Source of the DNA: Trichoplax adhaerens | Taxonomy: Eukaryota > Placozoa > Uniplacotomia > Trichoplacea > Trichoplacidae | Assembly (NCBI RefSeq): GCF_000150275.1 | Contig: NW_002060962.1 | Coordinates: 518,333 to 582,332, forward strand | DNA length: 64,000 nt | Direction of reading: 5' to 3' | Notes under the pieces: generated by a model | Databases searched by the model: none | Seen by the model: only the letters and a program-made list of their open reading frames with translations | Told to the model about the DNA's origin: nothing | Position numbers and translations under genes: made by a program | In this document: piece after piece, positions 40,507-63,402 of the stretch | Numbering within the stretch: the stretch's first letter is position 1 | How the letters are laid out: every line of letters begins with the position of its first letter

Positions 40507-43500
40507 GAAACGTTAACGAAGAAGGTTCAGATGCTAGAAAGAAATCGAAAAAGGCTCAGAAACATCAAGATGATGCTAGCCCAGATACGAGAAGCGTAAG
40601 ATTCGAAGAATCCAAGAGTAACAAAAAGAAGCAAGGAAATAAACGTCAAGTAATTTTGTTGATGTGCTTGTTTGTAATGATATGAAATAATACTGCATTA
40701 GCAAGAGTATTGCCATTTCCTTATTCGTTATTAGACATACAAAATGGACATGATATCATTATTCATTTCTCTTTCCTTCTGCATTAAGCGTTATACTTGC
40801 GTAAAATTGAATGCTATGCATCCCTTCTATGATATTACGGCGTTGCTGTAGTCCATTTTGAATTATCATGCGCTATCATTCAAGTGATATACCCTTAGTA
40901 CTCTTATGATAATCAATAACGATTTACTATCATGTAGTCTCTAAAAGAAAATATAAATATGTAAAATAAGAGAAAATTCAGTAGATGTTGTATCCGCTTA
41001 CGAATGATGCCAATTATTTATACAACGCTGAGGTCTCTTACAGTAACTCCATGCCCAGTCCATGCCATTTAATTGTAGATAATTTGTAGTCATAACAACG
41101 AAATGGACTGTATTACTTCGACAACATAATCTGCAATTTTCAATAGTCTCCTAGATACTGTAATACTTATAAATAATCCAACCTAATTTTAATCATTTAG
41201 TACGATAATCAGTTGTTAAATGCTACATGTTTAAAGCATTCTATGGCTTTACAAATTGGAGAGTTTAAGAGCAACTTTGGTATAATGCGATAATGTCATA
41301 CGCTTTTGTCATAGGAACCGAAAAGCAACAGCAAACCTCCACCTACTGGAGGGTCACGCTCAGTTCGACCCCGAGTCAGTTCTATGCTTCAGGCTGATGA
41401 TCAGAAAGTTTTAGCAAAATATGCCAAGTCGTTACAAAAACAACAGGTAGGAAACTTGTAAACTATTTATAAATTACTGCGATATATTTAAATACTATTT
41501 CTAGGTATCAAAGAGTGGCTGTTGTTAGTAAATGGCGACTTCTCGTTTACCGGTTGTTAACAGTATCGAGTGGTTTTAATAAACTATCAAAACTTTTCAC
41601 TCAGGTTCCACAGCGGAAAACGATACAGAAACAAGTTGAAATGTTTGCACATTTATATCAGTATGCTCCTGATACTTTAACCCATAATATTAGGTAAATT
41701 CTTTCGTGTAATATTGAGGAGAGATGTTCTTACTCCTGGTCTAATATTAAATAATTTGCTTGCATGGCATTGAGCTGACCTTTGTAGCCTAAAAGACTTT
41801 TTTTCTACTTTTATTTAGCTTTTCAACATCTGTTATACATCCTGCAATCATTAAATTGGGTTTACAATACGCCGAAGGAATTATTTGTGGCTCTAACGCA
41901 CGCTGTGTAGCATTATTAGCTGCCTTGAAGAAGGTATTATTCAATTTATTTTATTTAAGGTGTATCATTTTTCTGTCAATGCCTCAGAAAAATATATAAC
42001 ATACTTGATTTCACGAAAAGTTAAACTATAGCCATGCGAAAGGATGTAAATTCCCTTCACTAGCAATATTTCTTTATAGTTTTTGATAAACTTATCTATT
42101 AATTATTATTATTCGATGGTTTTTAACTTATTCTTGGCTCTATCGTAACGAATCTATAGGTTATACATGACTATCAGGTTCCATCGCAAAAGGTTTTATC
42201 ACGCGATCTTGAGCAAAAGTTAAAACCTTGTATTACGTAAGTATTTCTAAATGTAACCCTGTGGATAAAACCAATAGGTCAATGTTGTTAAATGACGATT
42301 TTAAGATAGGTTACTGGATCTTTTGATAATAGTCGGGTTTTATAGCATTAGCGGAAATGTGTATCGTTGATTGTCGAAGTTCATGTTGATAAATGTTGCA
42401 CTAAAATCATGCACATCTAGACTGATAGCTGCCTCAGTGATTGCGGTATTTACAGTACAGTAACTTCTTTGCACTAAAAACAGTTCTCTGCTACTTCTAA
42501 ACAGGTTTTTGCAACAATGTAGACCCTTGTCAGTAAGTATGGGATCTGCAATTAAACACATCAAGTTGCAAATAAGTGAGATATCTCCAGATGTATCAGA
42601 AAAAGAGGTATTTGGCAAGAAGTATTTTTTATTGTTTATTTAACAGTAAAATATAAACTACAAGCTTTATGACAACACATACATATTTTTAACAATTCAG
42701 GCAAAGGACAGGCTCTGTAACAGTATTGATAGATTTTATAATGAGAGGATCAAATATGCTGACGAATCGATTTCAAAGACTTATGCCTCGACTAAGATTA
42801 ATGACAATGAAGTCATTTTGGTTTATTCATTGTAATTAATTACTAAAAATAATAATAATGAATTAAATAATGCGTATGCAATATAGATACGGGTATATCA
42901 TATAACGTTAGACTTCCACGTCAGTAATCAAGGGTGACTATATCCCATTATATTATTACTAGCTCGTCATTGGTACTAAAGATATTAACCGATGCGCATG
43001 AAAAGAAGAAAAAATTTCGCGTGATAGTTGTTGACAGTCGCCCAAAGCTTGAAGGTATATTTTTGTTGATTAAAATTTATGTTGGTGTGTGATGAGACAG
43101 CAATGTTAATGCGTTTGTAATCAACGAAAATTTTACGCTTACTATCATATTGATAATGTTGCCTTGTATTGATGTCATTCATAGGTCGTGAACTTGTTAA
43201 CCGCTTAGTTAAGATTGGCATTCGTTGTTCCTATGTATTGATCAATGCAGTTTCTTACGTAATGAAAGAGGTTTGTAATGTTGATGCCAAGTATAGACGG
43301 AACACTATCACTTCAACACTATCTCATTTTAGTTACTTTAGAGAAGTGTCAAGTGTAACATCTATTAGTAAGAACTGCTTAAGTCTTGTAGCATTTTCTG
43401 ATTTATAGTGGTATCTTTACTAGTTTTATTTGTAAGAAATTCTTTTTGTTACATGTTAAAGGTTACGATGATTTTACTGGGCGCTCATGCATTGCTAGCT

Positions 43501-44086
43501 AATGGATATGTAATGTCCCGAGTCGGAACTGCTCTAGTTGCTTCAGTAGCCCATTCGTATAATGTCCCTGTTCTCGTGTGCTGTGAAACGTACAAATTTC
43601 ATGAACGTGTACAGACTGATGCATTCGTTTTTAACGAGCTAGGTATATTGAGAATACAGTCTACGTATTATGATACCTCTCACGCGCTGTTTATGTTTAA
43701 ATGATAAAATGTTGTGAATCTAGCGATAAGCTACATATCATTCATGATGAAGTGCCTAATATTGCGACTACGCGTAGATGAATATCTGATGTTATTCCGA
43801 ATATGGAAAATTTGACTTCAATGCTGTATCGCATTTCAGGATACATTTAATTTCATTAATATTTTATTTTACTGATCGGATAGGTGATCCCGATGTTATG
43901 ATCGATCTTGGGAACAGAAAAGAAGGCAGAGTATTGGATGAATGGCGAAGTATTGATTCTCTTCGTATCCTAAATCTATTATACGATGTTACACCTCCCG
44001 ATTTCATTACTATGGTCATAACGGAAGTTGGCATGGTACCTTGTACATCCGTACCGGTTCTTCTGCGCGTAAAGCATTATAATTAA
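40507..44086 (+). CDS. EIF2B4: Translation initiation factor eIF2B subunit delta, first exon not found
   Basis: Eleven visible exons: 40507-40649, 41315-41446, 41605-41693, 41819-41933, 42160-42236, 42505-42607, 42701-42831, 42963-43054, 43185-43270, 43462-43642, 43884-44086, about 450 residues. eIF2B is the guanine nucleotide exchange factor for eIF2 and the target of the integrated stress response; delta is one of its regulatory subunits. Diagnostic segments: [122 protein letters not shown]. The N-terminal part is lysine-rich, as in human (523). Exon 40507 starts in phase 1, so a short upstream exon with the ATG is needed; none with correct phase was found. It converges on AK2. Confidence 0.94.
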
Positions 44087-45332
44087 TGTACAGTGATGGT
44101 GGATTCGATTTATTACTCTATATTTAAGTATAATCAACATGTGGAACCGAAAACAAAAAACCATTAGTAATTTCGATATTGCAAGTGATCGGATTCCTCT
44201 CGGACTTCATTCAATGGCTTTTGTGCGATATCTTTACCTGATATTGTTATGTACACTGTATGATATGTGCTATATTTGGTATAGTATTCCTGTGATGATG
44301 ACAGTTAGTGTACTATAAAGGTGTACATCGTAGATGTACAACATGAAATACTTACGGCTTATATACTACTTGGATATCCTACTACCCGGTAACAAGGACT
44401 TTTTAGGGAAAATTCGAATTTTCTCTTAAAAGTCCTTGCCGGTAACCGCAGTTAATACACGTGCAGTTTTTGACCATGTATCGTCATTGATTGTAAGAAT
44501 GTGATGCGTACGTTATGAAATTTACAATTAAGATTAAACACAATAAATGCTTCGATGTACATATGACATATACTACACAGGCTTATGAGGTATGCTTCGA
44601 CTTGTACAACTTTAAGTAATCTTAAATAATCAAGTTTCTATGTTTTGTTAAAAGAGTGATCGAAATCAAATCGTATTAATGCGATAGCACGTGTATCACA
44701 CTGTCAGTATATACCGTGGAATTTCTACGAGTTTTGCTAGTATATACGTCTCGGCAATAATAAGCAATTCCGTAGTGACAAATAATGACCCCGTGGATAT
44801 GAATCACAGTTAATTACCGCTTCGTTGAACTTTGCGTGGTACTGCAATTTTGCATTATTTAGCTGCCTATGAACTGTGATAACCCTCTCAGTGAAGCGAC
44901 AGGACGTTAAACTAGTAATTACTGTTGCCTGTGTTATCCATCGAAATCAGTGTAAAATCCTTATCATATTTAGTTTCCACGTTAGCATAGAATTGATCCC
45001 ATTTTAATATCTTAGCCGATCACTGTGTAAGTTAACATGGTGCATACCTAATCTACCCATAGCTTCATCACAACTAACCCAGATCCACAATTCATGATAT
45101 CATCGACTACTGTTACTGTTGGTTATAATTAGCAATTAAAAAATACTGTAGTATCTGGTTCAAAACTACATATTAAAAATAATTGTCTACAATTTTATTT
45201 ATAGCAATTGCATATTTTTTCCAAAGTCAGTTTGATGGAATAAGCGTACACGTGAGCATCTATATTGATAAAAATTGAATGATAGGAATTTGATAAGCAA
45301 GTCATTGATTTCAGTATCTTTAGAGCCAGCAA
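44087..45332. other. Convergent intergenic, EIF2B4 / AK2
   Basis: AT-rich gap. AATAAA at 44542-44547 is a likely EIF2B4 polyadenylation signal. A long inverted repeat at 44381-44452 is listed separately. No other gene was seen. Confidence 0.55.
44381..44452. repeat. 72-bp inverted repeat with perfect 16-bp centre
   Basis: The arms run from ACTACCCGGTAACAAGGACT to AGTCCTTGCCGGTAACCGCAGT. The centre GAAAATTCGAATTTTC is perfectly palindromic and the AAGGACTTTT/AAAAGTCCTT arms pair. It may be a tiny transposon relic; no clear target duplication was seen. Confidence 0.85.
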
Positions 45333-48169
<2,837 letters not shown>

Positions 48170-48420
48170 TCTTGCGATCAATTGCGAGAACGATGATAGT
48201 CAGCGGGCGTAGTAACGCGATGCGGTAGTGGATTAGTAGGGTACAACGGCGACCCCGAGGGGTGTTGTATCGCTTTGGTGACATTCCTTTTGTAGCAAGC
48301 TTGGTTACTAACGGCCATCTTGTGTATCCATGGATGGTATATTCCTTGAAATATGGTACGCTACTTTGATCACGGAATCCAATCATGCGCGAAATTAATG
48401 TCACTCATCTCGGAGTCGAC

Positions 48421-48576
48421 GCAGTACAGTACAGATTCTACTTTTACTACTGCAAAGTCAGAGCCTTACAGTTTGTACCGTGTACAGTACAGTACAGTTT
48501 GTACTGTAGCTTCCCGTGACAAATCATTCTTGACTACGGTCTCTACCCTACAGTACTTTAATATTGTACTGTACGG
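48421..48576. repeat. CTGTA/TACAG pentamer cluster upstream of AK2
   Basis: GCAGTACAGTACAG, GTGTACAGTACAGTACAG, TTGTACTGTAG and ATTGTACTGTACGG fall within 156 bp, on both strand orientations. The cluster starts about 250 bp upstream of the AK2 ATG. Confidence 0.8.
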
Positions 48577-49279
48577 TCGACATGTGTCGTGCTTGCCTTC
48601 CATCCATCTGTAAGGCCAAAATCGGGCGGCCAAGAGACCGCCGGCCCCACCCGGCTATCCAAATTTCTTTCTCTCATCTGGAATTAATCATGTTGCCGGC
48701 AACGCTAAAGCCTGTTCAATTTTATTATCGATTGATTTGTAAAGTAATAAGTACAAGTTGTACAACCGCATAAGTACGCCAAATAGAACGAGTAAGGGTT
48801 GGACTAGTAATGTAACATCATTGATTGAAACCCGTTCAAATAGACAACCTTGAGCTTCGTTGATGTTCGTGTCTCAACGATATTGATTGCTAGCCTAGAT
48901 GTAATATCACATTAGACTCAATTTATTAATGTGGCGATTTTCTCAAGCTAAATATTCTTGCTTTTTAAAAATCAGTTGCTTGTCATACATGAAGAGAACA
49001 TAAATGCCCACTGTAGGATGTCATCAATGCAATCCATTGGGTAGTAGATAGGATATACGTAGGTGTTCGCTTTCTACTTCTTACCCGCCATGTTCATAGG
49101 TTTTCAAGGGTCGTTTACAGTCTACTGCAGTAAGTTGGAACACTTCCGGTATCATGCATCTTTCCATTTAGAATACTGCATTAAGTCACGCTATTTCTTA
49201 TACGCTACAGTATGAAGAGTGAGTCAACAGCAGTGAGCAGGACTATGTCCACATGGACATTAGGCTTTCGTCACATCAC

Positions 49280-49399
49280 TATTGGCCTGATCAGCCACGT
49301 AGCTATTAGCCTGGTTAGCCGCGTAGCCATTAGCCTAGTTCGCCACGTAGCCATTAGTCTAGTTCGCCACGTAGCCATTAGTCTAGTTAGCCAAATAAC
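49280..49399. repeat. 24-bp minisatellite, five units
   Basis: Five 24-base units of the type ATTAGCCTAGTTCGCCACGT plus AGCC. Because 24 is divisible by three, both strands give repetitive ORFs (HVAISLVR on plus, TRLMATWR on minus). Units 3 and 4 differ at one base. Confidence 0.92.
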
Positions 49400-50260
49400 C
49401 ACTTCGTCCCTACTGTATCTGGCCAGTTTCGTTTTATACGCTGCCAACAAAATCTCCCCCATACCTACTCTAAATATTACAAGTCAATGCCACCTTATAT
49501 ACTTGTATTTTGGACTTGTAGATAGATGGAATGCATGAATTTTTGAATTTTTTTTATAAATATTGATGGTAGAAAAGATTAGGTCATAAGGTCGTTGTAG
49601 AATCAGGCAGCTGCTAGAGCACACATGCGCAGTACGGTTGGATACCGTGCCATTATTTTTGCTATCGATTCCATATATCAAGGTATAGGATAGGAAGGTG
49701 TGCACAATAGGTGTCGTTGATCGCCAAGGTGTCCCCGAAGACGACATTTATTTTACACACTGGGTAGTATTACTACCCTTTGCTTTAGCTCAAACTCAAG
49801 TCTACTATACTTCACTGTTCTCAAAGTGCCCAGCCCTTTCAATTGTAAGCGAAAGTAATGTCACTACTCACGATACAGTAAAGCATCGATAAAACAGGAC
49901 GTCGGTTAATCGCCTGGTAGTCGGATAGGGAAAGACTGGACGAGTGGACATAAAGAAGAAGAAGAGATCATATATAAATTAATTCTTATTTATTAATCAA
50001 TCAATCGAAGGGAGAAGAATTTTATCTATTACCCATCTACCAAATCTCCTTCATTTATTGGCTGTACAACACCAATCAGTTTAGCCTATCTAGGTTAAGG
50101 TAATATAAGATAAATCGACCGATCGATTTTTTGAAGCCCAGTGGTCACCGACGGAAGAAGATTCCTTGACCATCGCAGGATCCAAGAAGTCCAAGTTGAT
50201 ATTGTTGTTGTGGCACATTTCAATCCATGGTAGAGGAAGAAGACGTTGAAAACGAGCAAA

Positions 50261-56343
<6,083 letters not shown>

Positions 56344-57855
56344 TGAATAGCCTAGTAGAGTTAGCTAATAAGGGAATTTATTTTCCTTTTTCTGTTATGA
56401 TGTACAAGTAAAATTGGACTTCAACTCGGCACACTGCTTTATACCTAATATTACGTTTGTTGTGTTCAGTGGATAATAATTGTTTTTTATCGAAAATCTA
56501 ACATACTAGATTAAGATACTTTTCTCCATTGCAGTATCAATCCAATAGATGGAGATTATTCACTAAAATGTATGGAACGTCGAGTTGTTATTAATAATTA
56601 TAATCATAGTTACATGATTAATGTTAGCGTAGGTTTATCTAGTGGATCGTCAATTTGAAATTGAGAAAATTATAATATTTAGAAATTACGACGGTGTCTT
56701 CATTTTGCCTATTCTTTGGCGTTTTATTGATAAATATTAATTATTGTTACTTCTACGGCAAATTATACCAGCCTTAATATTTATTTAGGTATAATTACTA
56801 AGAAATTTTTTACGTGGTACTAACAACGTTACAGTCTTCCAAGAATACTGCATATTCGTGCTTGGTAGCGTTTATTATTGTAGCTAAGTTTACATTAACA
56901 TTGTTGGATGCCAAAAAATGTTGTTCTATGATCACTATGTGCATGTATTCTACTTAAGCAGTGTCTGGGTGTAACGAATTTTATCACGGACTGTTGATGT
57001 ATTTATGATGTAAATAATTGGGTCAGATACGGTCTATTTTTAAGAGTATCGCGCACGCTGTGTAACACGATATATTAGGTTAGCCGTAATACAGTAATTA
57101 TGTAAATTGACTATACTAACTAACTAACTAGCCAACTAACTATTCATTCAGTATCGCATCTTTTATTTCCTGGAAATTCCAGTATAAGATGAAACAAGGA
57201 TTATGTCTTGTTATTGATTTATTTATTATGTTAAAGACTTATCCGATTAAAGTATATGAAAATATATTATTTTACGAAAATGTTGTATAGGGTGAAATTT
57301 TCTGCTGGCTGTATGAAAAATAAGAGTAGCCATGGTGGGTAATTAAATACATAATTTTAGGGTAAATATAGATGAAATCCAAAGAACGATGAGATATATT
57401 AACAAACGATTATTAATAGGTTATGAATTAGATAAAAAGCTAGATAAATGACATGCATGTTTCATCGATAGGTGACAAACTGGATATGCTGTTTTACAGG
57501 GTATAAATCGCAATTATGAGTACACATTTAGGCTCTCAAACATAATTATCATACCGTATAGCCTTCAGCGTTTTCGCTTGACATCATTAATAAAAAAATA
57601 TTGTTGAAACGAATCAGGAGACTAATAATTCTTAAATACAAGATTTATATAGAAAGAGTAAGTTCAACATAGTAATGGTAGAATAGCATATAACTTATAC
57701 AGTTTAAATTTATGCGATTAAAGGTATTTATAGATGACTAGAAACAATTTCACATGTTTTATACTTTACTATACAAAGTTGTCAAATTATTCTAATTATT
57801 AGCTCGTACGAGTGATCGCATTATTAGCGATAATGATTATATCCATAGCAGAGAG
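56344..57855. other. Convergent intergenic, GGT / SNX17
   Basis: AT-rich gap holding both 3' ends. A short ACTAACTAACT-type run lies near 57116-57145. No other gene or structure was recognised. Confidence 0.5.
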
Positions 57856-60800
57856 TTATAAATCATCATCTCCGATTACATTAACATCTTCAAAAATTTC
57901 GTTTTGAACAACTTCTTCATTCTTGTTGGTATTGCGTTGTAACATTCCTTGAAACTTACTCTGTTGATAGTTAAAATTAATTTATTTCATAGGATTGCAA
58001 GGATAATAAGGTTACTGTAATTCTGTAGAATATTGATGAAGACACTACTTACTGAGAACTTTTTCATTGCATTTCCTGATCGCAAGACAAAATTACCGGA
58101 AGACTGTACATGTAATATAGATTAAATTGTATAAACAACGACGAATACTTAAAAGCATAGCAGAATGAATTTTGAAAATGAAATGGAGTGAAAATCTACT
58201 TTATTTACCTCAATCGAGTCAGAAAATGCTGCATTAGTGGAACGTTGTGAGGCACTTGCTATTGTCTGTATGATGTTATAAGCAATATTAAAAATTGGGA
58301 AGATGTTTCGCATTATTCTATATTTGTGATTTAGGGTTACTTTACTCGTATTCCTAAATAGCTTTGAGGTATTACAAGATAGCCATTGATAGAATTTATA
58401 CGTATTCTTATTATTGTAACTAGAGAGCTACAGACCTCTACAGATCCTGATGAAATAGAAGATTCTGTTATGGTTCTGCGGCGGCCAGCTGGTGTTCGGG
58501 TTGATTGATTTCGTCTACCTCGAACGTGTTCTTGTGCCATATCTTTAAGGCACATGCTCATAAATATGGCCTTGAGATATTCAGAATAAGTAAAATCATC
58601 AGATCTTTATTAAAATATTTCAATATGAACACTAAAATAATGAAACATTACACCGTAGATCTCGTTCCGAGCTTAGTTAATTGATTAGTCATAGATAACA
58701 AATATATAATAGGTATTTTATTCTAATATTCTTTCCAACATTAAGCTAAAAAGTTCTACGGATTATTTCATCGATGGCTGAACTGGCGCTACTTTATTTT
58801 ATATCCGTATACAATTTTGTCAGTTCAATATCGGGACAAAATATGAATAATGTTCATTGCACGTTTTATAAGTTTTGCTAAAGATATCCAGACACTTTTT
58901 TCCCGAAATGCCTTACAATCGGTACTATCTAGTATTTGAATTGGTTAACTTTTAAAGCATTTACTATGGGTATCTATGCTCATTAGATATAATCCGTATA
59001 GTAGAAGAAAACGTAATCAATCAAATCGCGTAAGTATAGTTTTAAACTGAATTTATTTTTCAAATGTTTATTAAAAAGTTTTAGGTTAATTGCTGCGCAT
59101 AATACTGATGGTTAAAAGCTAGTATAATTCATTTTAGGTTCTATACGTATTTATTTCGACATCTAGCCTTGATATCCTTTCTAATACTATAGTTGAAACT
59201 CCTTGCATGCTATTCTATGTACGATCGAGGTAAAGTATTAAATTAAGCGTATGATAATCATTTACGCACGCATTTGCTTCTATCGCTTGAGCGATTAAAT
59301 TATTATAACTAGCAATCAAAGTTTGAGTAGCGATATACTAAATATTGCACTCATATTGCTAAATACTTTTACTGTAAGAAATTAATTTGGAGATAATATT
59401 TAAAATATTTGCGTGTTTGCTTTTATAGGAATAAAAAAATATCAAATTAGGCATGTACTAATTATTGCACTCGTATTTGTAAATGCTACCACAATATTCT
59501 ATACCTGGATGATTTAATTAATGTAGCAATGATATATCAAAGTAAAATACTAAAATTAGACATAGGAGTATACAGACTATTATACTAGTATAAATATAAG
59601 ATTATGATATCATAATATTGGGTGATTAAGTTAATATTGCTGTGATTTATTAAGGTAAAATATTAAATTTGGCGAGAATCAACTTTTTAGTCTTAAATGC
59701 GTGTAAACCATAACATATACTGTTATATTTTTACTACTGCAATTTTCTTAATTGTTATATGTAGACATACCTGCGAAGAAGCAATCGATATCCATTGCAA
59801 TTTTTCTTTACTCATAAGATATTCGAATGATAATATGAATAAATATTCGTCGCTATTTTCCTCACGCTAAGTATGATAGACATTTAAAAAAATTGATATG
59901 ATTAGACAATTATACTAAAATCGTTCGATTCTTTCGTAATCTATTAAACTATAATTAATTAAAGAAATTGTTTTTTAAATCTAACCTTAGCCACAGTTTT
60001 CCAGCATTTCATCCGTGTTAACTTAAATGAGCCAGCTTTAACCTTCCCCTTGTAATTGTAAATTATAAAAAGGAATAGAGGAATTCGTTTTTATTCTAAT
60101 TTGCATTCTATCAGACAATTATATCCTTGTAACTATTTAAGTATTTATCGAATAATATAGTCCTATGACCAGATACTATACGTACTTCTTCTAGAAATAC
60201 TTTAATATTAAGTGCCATATCCCCAATGGAAACTAAGACTTTTGTATTTTCTTTAGGATAATCACATGTGCACATTTCAAAGACGATATAGCCATAGTTA
60301 TATTGCCGTTTTGCTAGTTGAATATACTGAAATTTCATCGAATGAAAGAGATTAGTTTGACTGTGAAGATTGGGCAATTAATTATAATTTATTAAGTTTA
60401 ACTAGAGATAATATTTCCACCTCCTTCTTTTCTTTTTTCTCTATTAATTCTGCTAACTTTGCTTTAGTATTTTGCGATGCGGATATCCAACCTCGCTTAA
60501 CTTCATCAACAATCTATATATTCAATTTACGTAGCACAGAAACAACATTATGAATCAAATAGATCCGCTGGTTGTGGTATTGTGGAATTGAATAGCAGTT
60601 TAATTTACTTGCAAATGGAGCAGATTCAAGCCAATCTCGGTTTCCATTAAAAGATCGTCATATTTCGTAGACCAATAGCTAAGAAAGTAAAAATAATGAA
60701 TAAATTAGTAAAAACTATTATGACGGGTAAATTATCATGACAAATTGAATGTAGTCAAGCCGAAGTTAATGGCACAATAAAATCTTGTGCAAGATTGCAG

Positions 60801-63402
60801 GAATTCTACCTGGTCAATAAAGAAAAGGAAGAGAAAAGGAAAAATGGACAAAATGAATTAACAAACGGACTGATTTTATTCCCAAAGCTACATCAAGTCT
60901 TTTAAGTTTGATCTTGAGTAAACCGTTTATGAAATAGGTAGCATTTCCATGTCAGTAGATGATACAGTAAGGATTTTAACTGCCAGAATCATGATCGATA
61001 TGAAGGTTTGAATATCTGATCCTGTCGTTATTATTGGGAATCACGCATACTAGGGTACGGTAAAATACAATGATTCTTCGATGCTGGAGAAATTTAAATT
61101 CGTACAACTACAAAAGGAAAGGATAGCTACTCTAGCAATGCAATCAATTATACAATCGGCAAAAGAGAAATGAAATAAGGTGATCTAGCTATTCATTGAA
61201 TCAATACTTATCCAATGTATTTTTGAATTTATAAGGGTACTCGTAACCTCTCAAGAATGTACAGTACAGTAAACAATATCATAATGACGGGATTATTCCT
61301 GGAAGTCAATAAGATTAGAAAGTCTTTCCCAACTTTAACTTACCATTTTCGTATGACAATGTGTAAATTAGAATCATCGTTGGCGATAGAAAGATAGGGA
61401 GATTCAAAATTTTGTAACTTGCGAACAACTTGGCAAAAGAATAATAATCAGCATGATTAGTCCTCAAGAAAGTAATCCGAACCATAACTAAAAGATCTAT
61501 TCATGCTTGCCTATTGATAATGGTGAACATAGCATAGCGCAATCACTTATTAAAATTAATATAGTGATCTATAATTTTATTTTCGCTTGCAATATTAGAA
61601 ATAGTCTTTCTACTTGATGGTAATTAAAAGTTAGAAACGTAATATAAAGATAGATAGTTATCCTGACTTTATGAATTAATTCTTCTACATGATCTATCTA
61701 GTATATAGAGTTCAATTTTGCTACAATAATTATGGTTAAACAAAAGCAATTCTTGAGTGATTTATAAGTTTGAGGGGGAAATAAGTGAATACGACTACTG
61801 TGGGCAGAGAATAAGTCTATTAAGGTCTATTAACAACTTGGTTATGGACTTAATAGATAACATTAGGATAGTTGACGATAAAATAAGCAATTGAAAGCCA
61901 TCATTGGCTTGCTATAATTCATCATAATGATAACTAAAATACGAGCAGGAGTCTAATAGCAAGGAAAGTAGATATGATAATATTATATTATGTTAATAAA
62001 GTAGTAGAGATTGTCGAATCTACGTACTGGTTGTTGTGTTCTCTTTTTTCTGGACAATATAAAGTCCGAAATAGTAGGCCAGTTCTGCCGGAAGTTCCAA
62101 TTGTGATGCCACTGCCTATAATACAAATTATTGAATGGCATGATTTGCTGATATAAGAAGAAAAATAATTTTATCCAGCTACTCTAACTTAGAGGTTAAT
62201 CTCCCTTCTCTATGTCGTGAGATTGCACTGTAGAAGATCTATTTTCCAATTCCTTACCGATATTTTTTTGTTGAAAAAAAAACAATATATAAAAGCTATA
62301 CTTAACTACTTAACTTCGGCGCTAATCTCTATTAGATATAGCGAAATTGCATAGTCTAAGATATCATTTCTACCGTAAATTAGCTAAATCTCATTCTTTT
62401 ATATCATTATGATGATAAAACTTTCAATAGGCTGGAAGAGCGTTTGACAGATCAAAAGCTCTTTCTAAAAAGTAAAGTAATGATGAATGTATTTATTTCT
62501 TACCTCTAAGGCATCGTCTGTAAAGCTATCTGATGAAATATTGATGACAACTTTGTGGCCATTTAATAAATAAATATCTAACTCGACATTCTCAACTTCC
62601 TTTCCAGATGAGACCTTGACAATATGAGATTAAAAATGATTAACGATGGTGCTTTGATGAAGACCTATCCAACACGGAAATTCTAGCTAGTCTAGTCTGA
62701 ATCCGATCGGTATTTAGTTATTATAATATTGAATTTGTAACGAATAACGTTATGAAAATTTACATAAACGTAGTTAATGTGTAGTTTTGATAGTCATGGT
62801 ATCACGAATATAATTGGATCTACCTATAAGCATACATTTATATATAATTAATACGTAGTGCTATCGTCATATTAAGATTCAGCACAGTAACTTCACATGG
62901 TGTCATTTAGATTAATATATATTTAGAGATAGTCCATATAAGATATCTATTCTTTATACAGCAATGAATTGGACACTGGACAGTACTTTGATGTTTAACT
63001 AGTTCAATAAAGTTATGCTCATCCATAACAGAATTTTGATATGAATATCAATGATAGCCACATAACATTGCAGTCCATAACCATAATAAGAATAGAACTA
63101 TAAAACCTTTAATTTGTGGATGTTATTGAACAATTATAATAATTAGAATACTAGCGTTACTAATCGGTGCATGATGTAGCTCATAAGCGTATTACAATAA
63201 TCTATAGTGGCAGACACCACTATTAGCTTGATCATTAGGAGTCACCAATTACTACCGTGGCTGTCGGTTATATCTTTTAATTCATTAACGCAATAGTCAC
63301 ATAATAAATTCTCCTTTCAAATTAAAATATAACTTACTTGCTGGAAAGTTACAAGATGGCGATTGAATATGTCGTCATTAATAATTCTCTTTCTTTGAGT
63401 TA
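57856..63402 (-). CDS. SNX17: Sorting nexin 17-like cargo adaptor, N-terminus beyond window
   Basis: Thirteen visible exons, minus strand: 63402-63338, 62614-62504, 62115-62028, 61428-61344, 60678-60609, 60513-60421, 60326-60186, 60048-59986, 59866-59771, 58570-58436, 58265-58209, 58103-58053, 57960-57856; about 386 residues. SNX17 binds NPxY-type cargo tails on early endosomes and recycles them with Retriever/CCC. Seen: the end of the PX domain (DDIFNRHLVTFQQ), then a FERM-like module (VELDIYLLNGHKVVINIS, LPAELAYYFGLYIVQ, VRKLQNFESPY, ETEIGLNLLHLQ, KRGWISASQ, YGYIVFEMCTCDYPKEN, SFKLTRMKCWK, FEYLMSKEKLQW, AIFMSMCLKDMAQE). It ends EDVNVIGDDDL, close to the human GIGDEDL end. The first visible exon starts mid-codon; most of the PX domain (about 95 residues) must lie past 64000. 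SNX31 is the alternative paralogue. Confidence 0.94.

Larger units (their letters stand above)
48170..50260. other. 2.1 kb divergent intergenic, AK2 / GGT
   Basis: Holds the pentamer cluster (48421-48576), a short GC-rich patch around 48620-48655 (CGGGCGGCC...CCGCCGGCCCC), and a 24-bp minisatellite (49280-49399). No gene was recognised; overlapping ORFs at 49212-49538 and 49271-49462 are translations of the minisatellite. Confidence 0.55.

Noticed and set aside
42340-42618. Minus-strand ORF of 92 codons
   Set aside because: Antisense to EIF2B4 exon 42505-42607 ([13 protein letters not shown] on the plus strand).
49212-49538. 108-codon ORF with HVAISLVR repeats
   Set aside because: It is the 24-bp minisatellite read in frame; the minus strand is equally open.
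50246-50260. GGT start five codons earlier at a TTG
   Set aside because: It is not ATG; the first in-frame ATG at 50261 is used.
58261-58265. Alternative acceptor at CAATAG for the SNX17 exon 58209-58265
   Set aside because: It breaks the phase with the previous exon; the CATACAG acceptor seven bases earlier keeps the frame.
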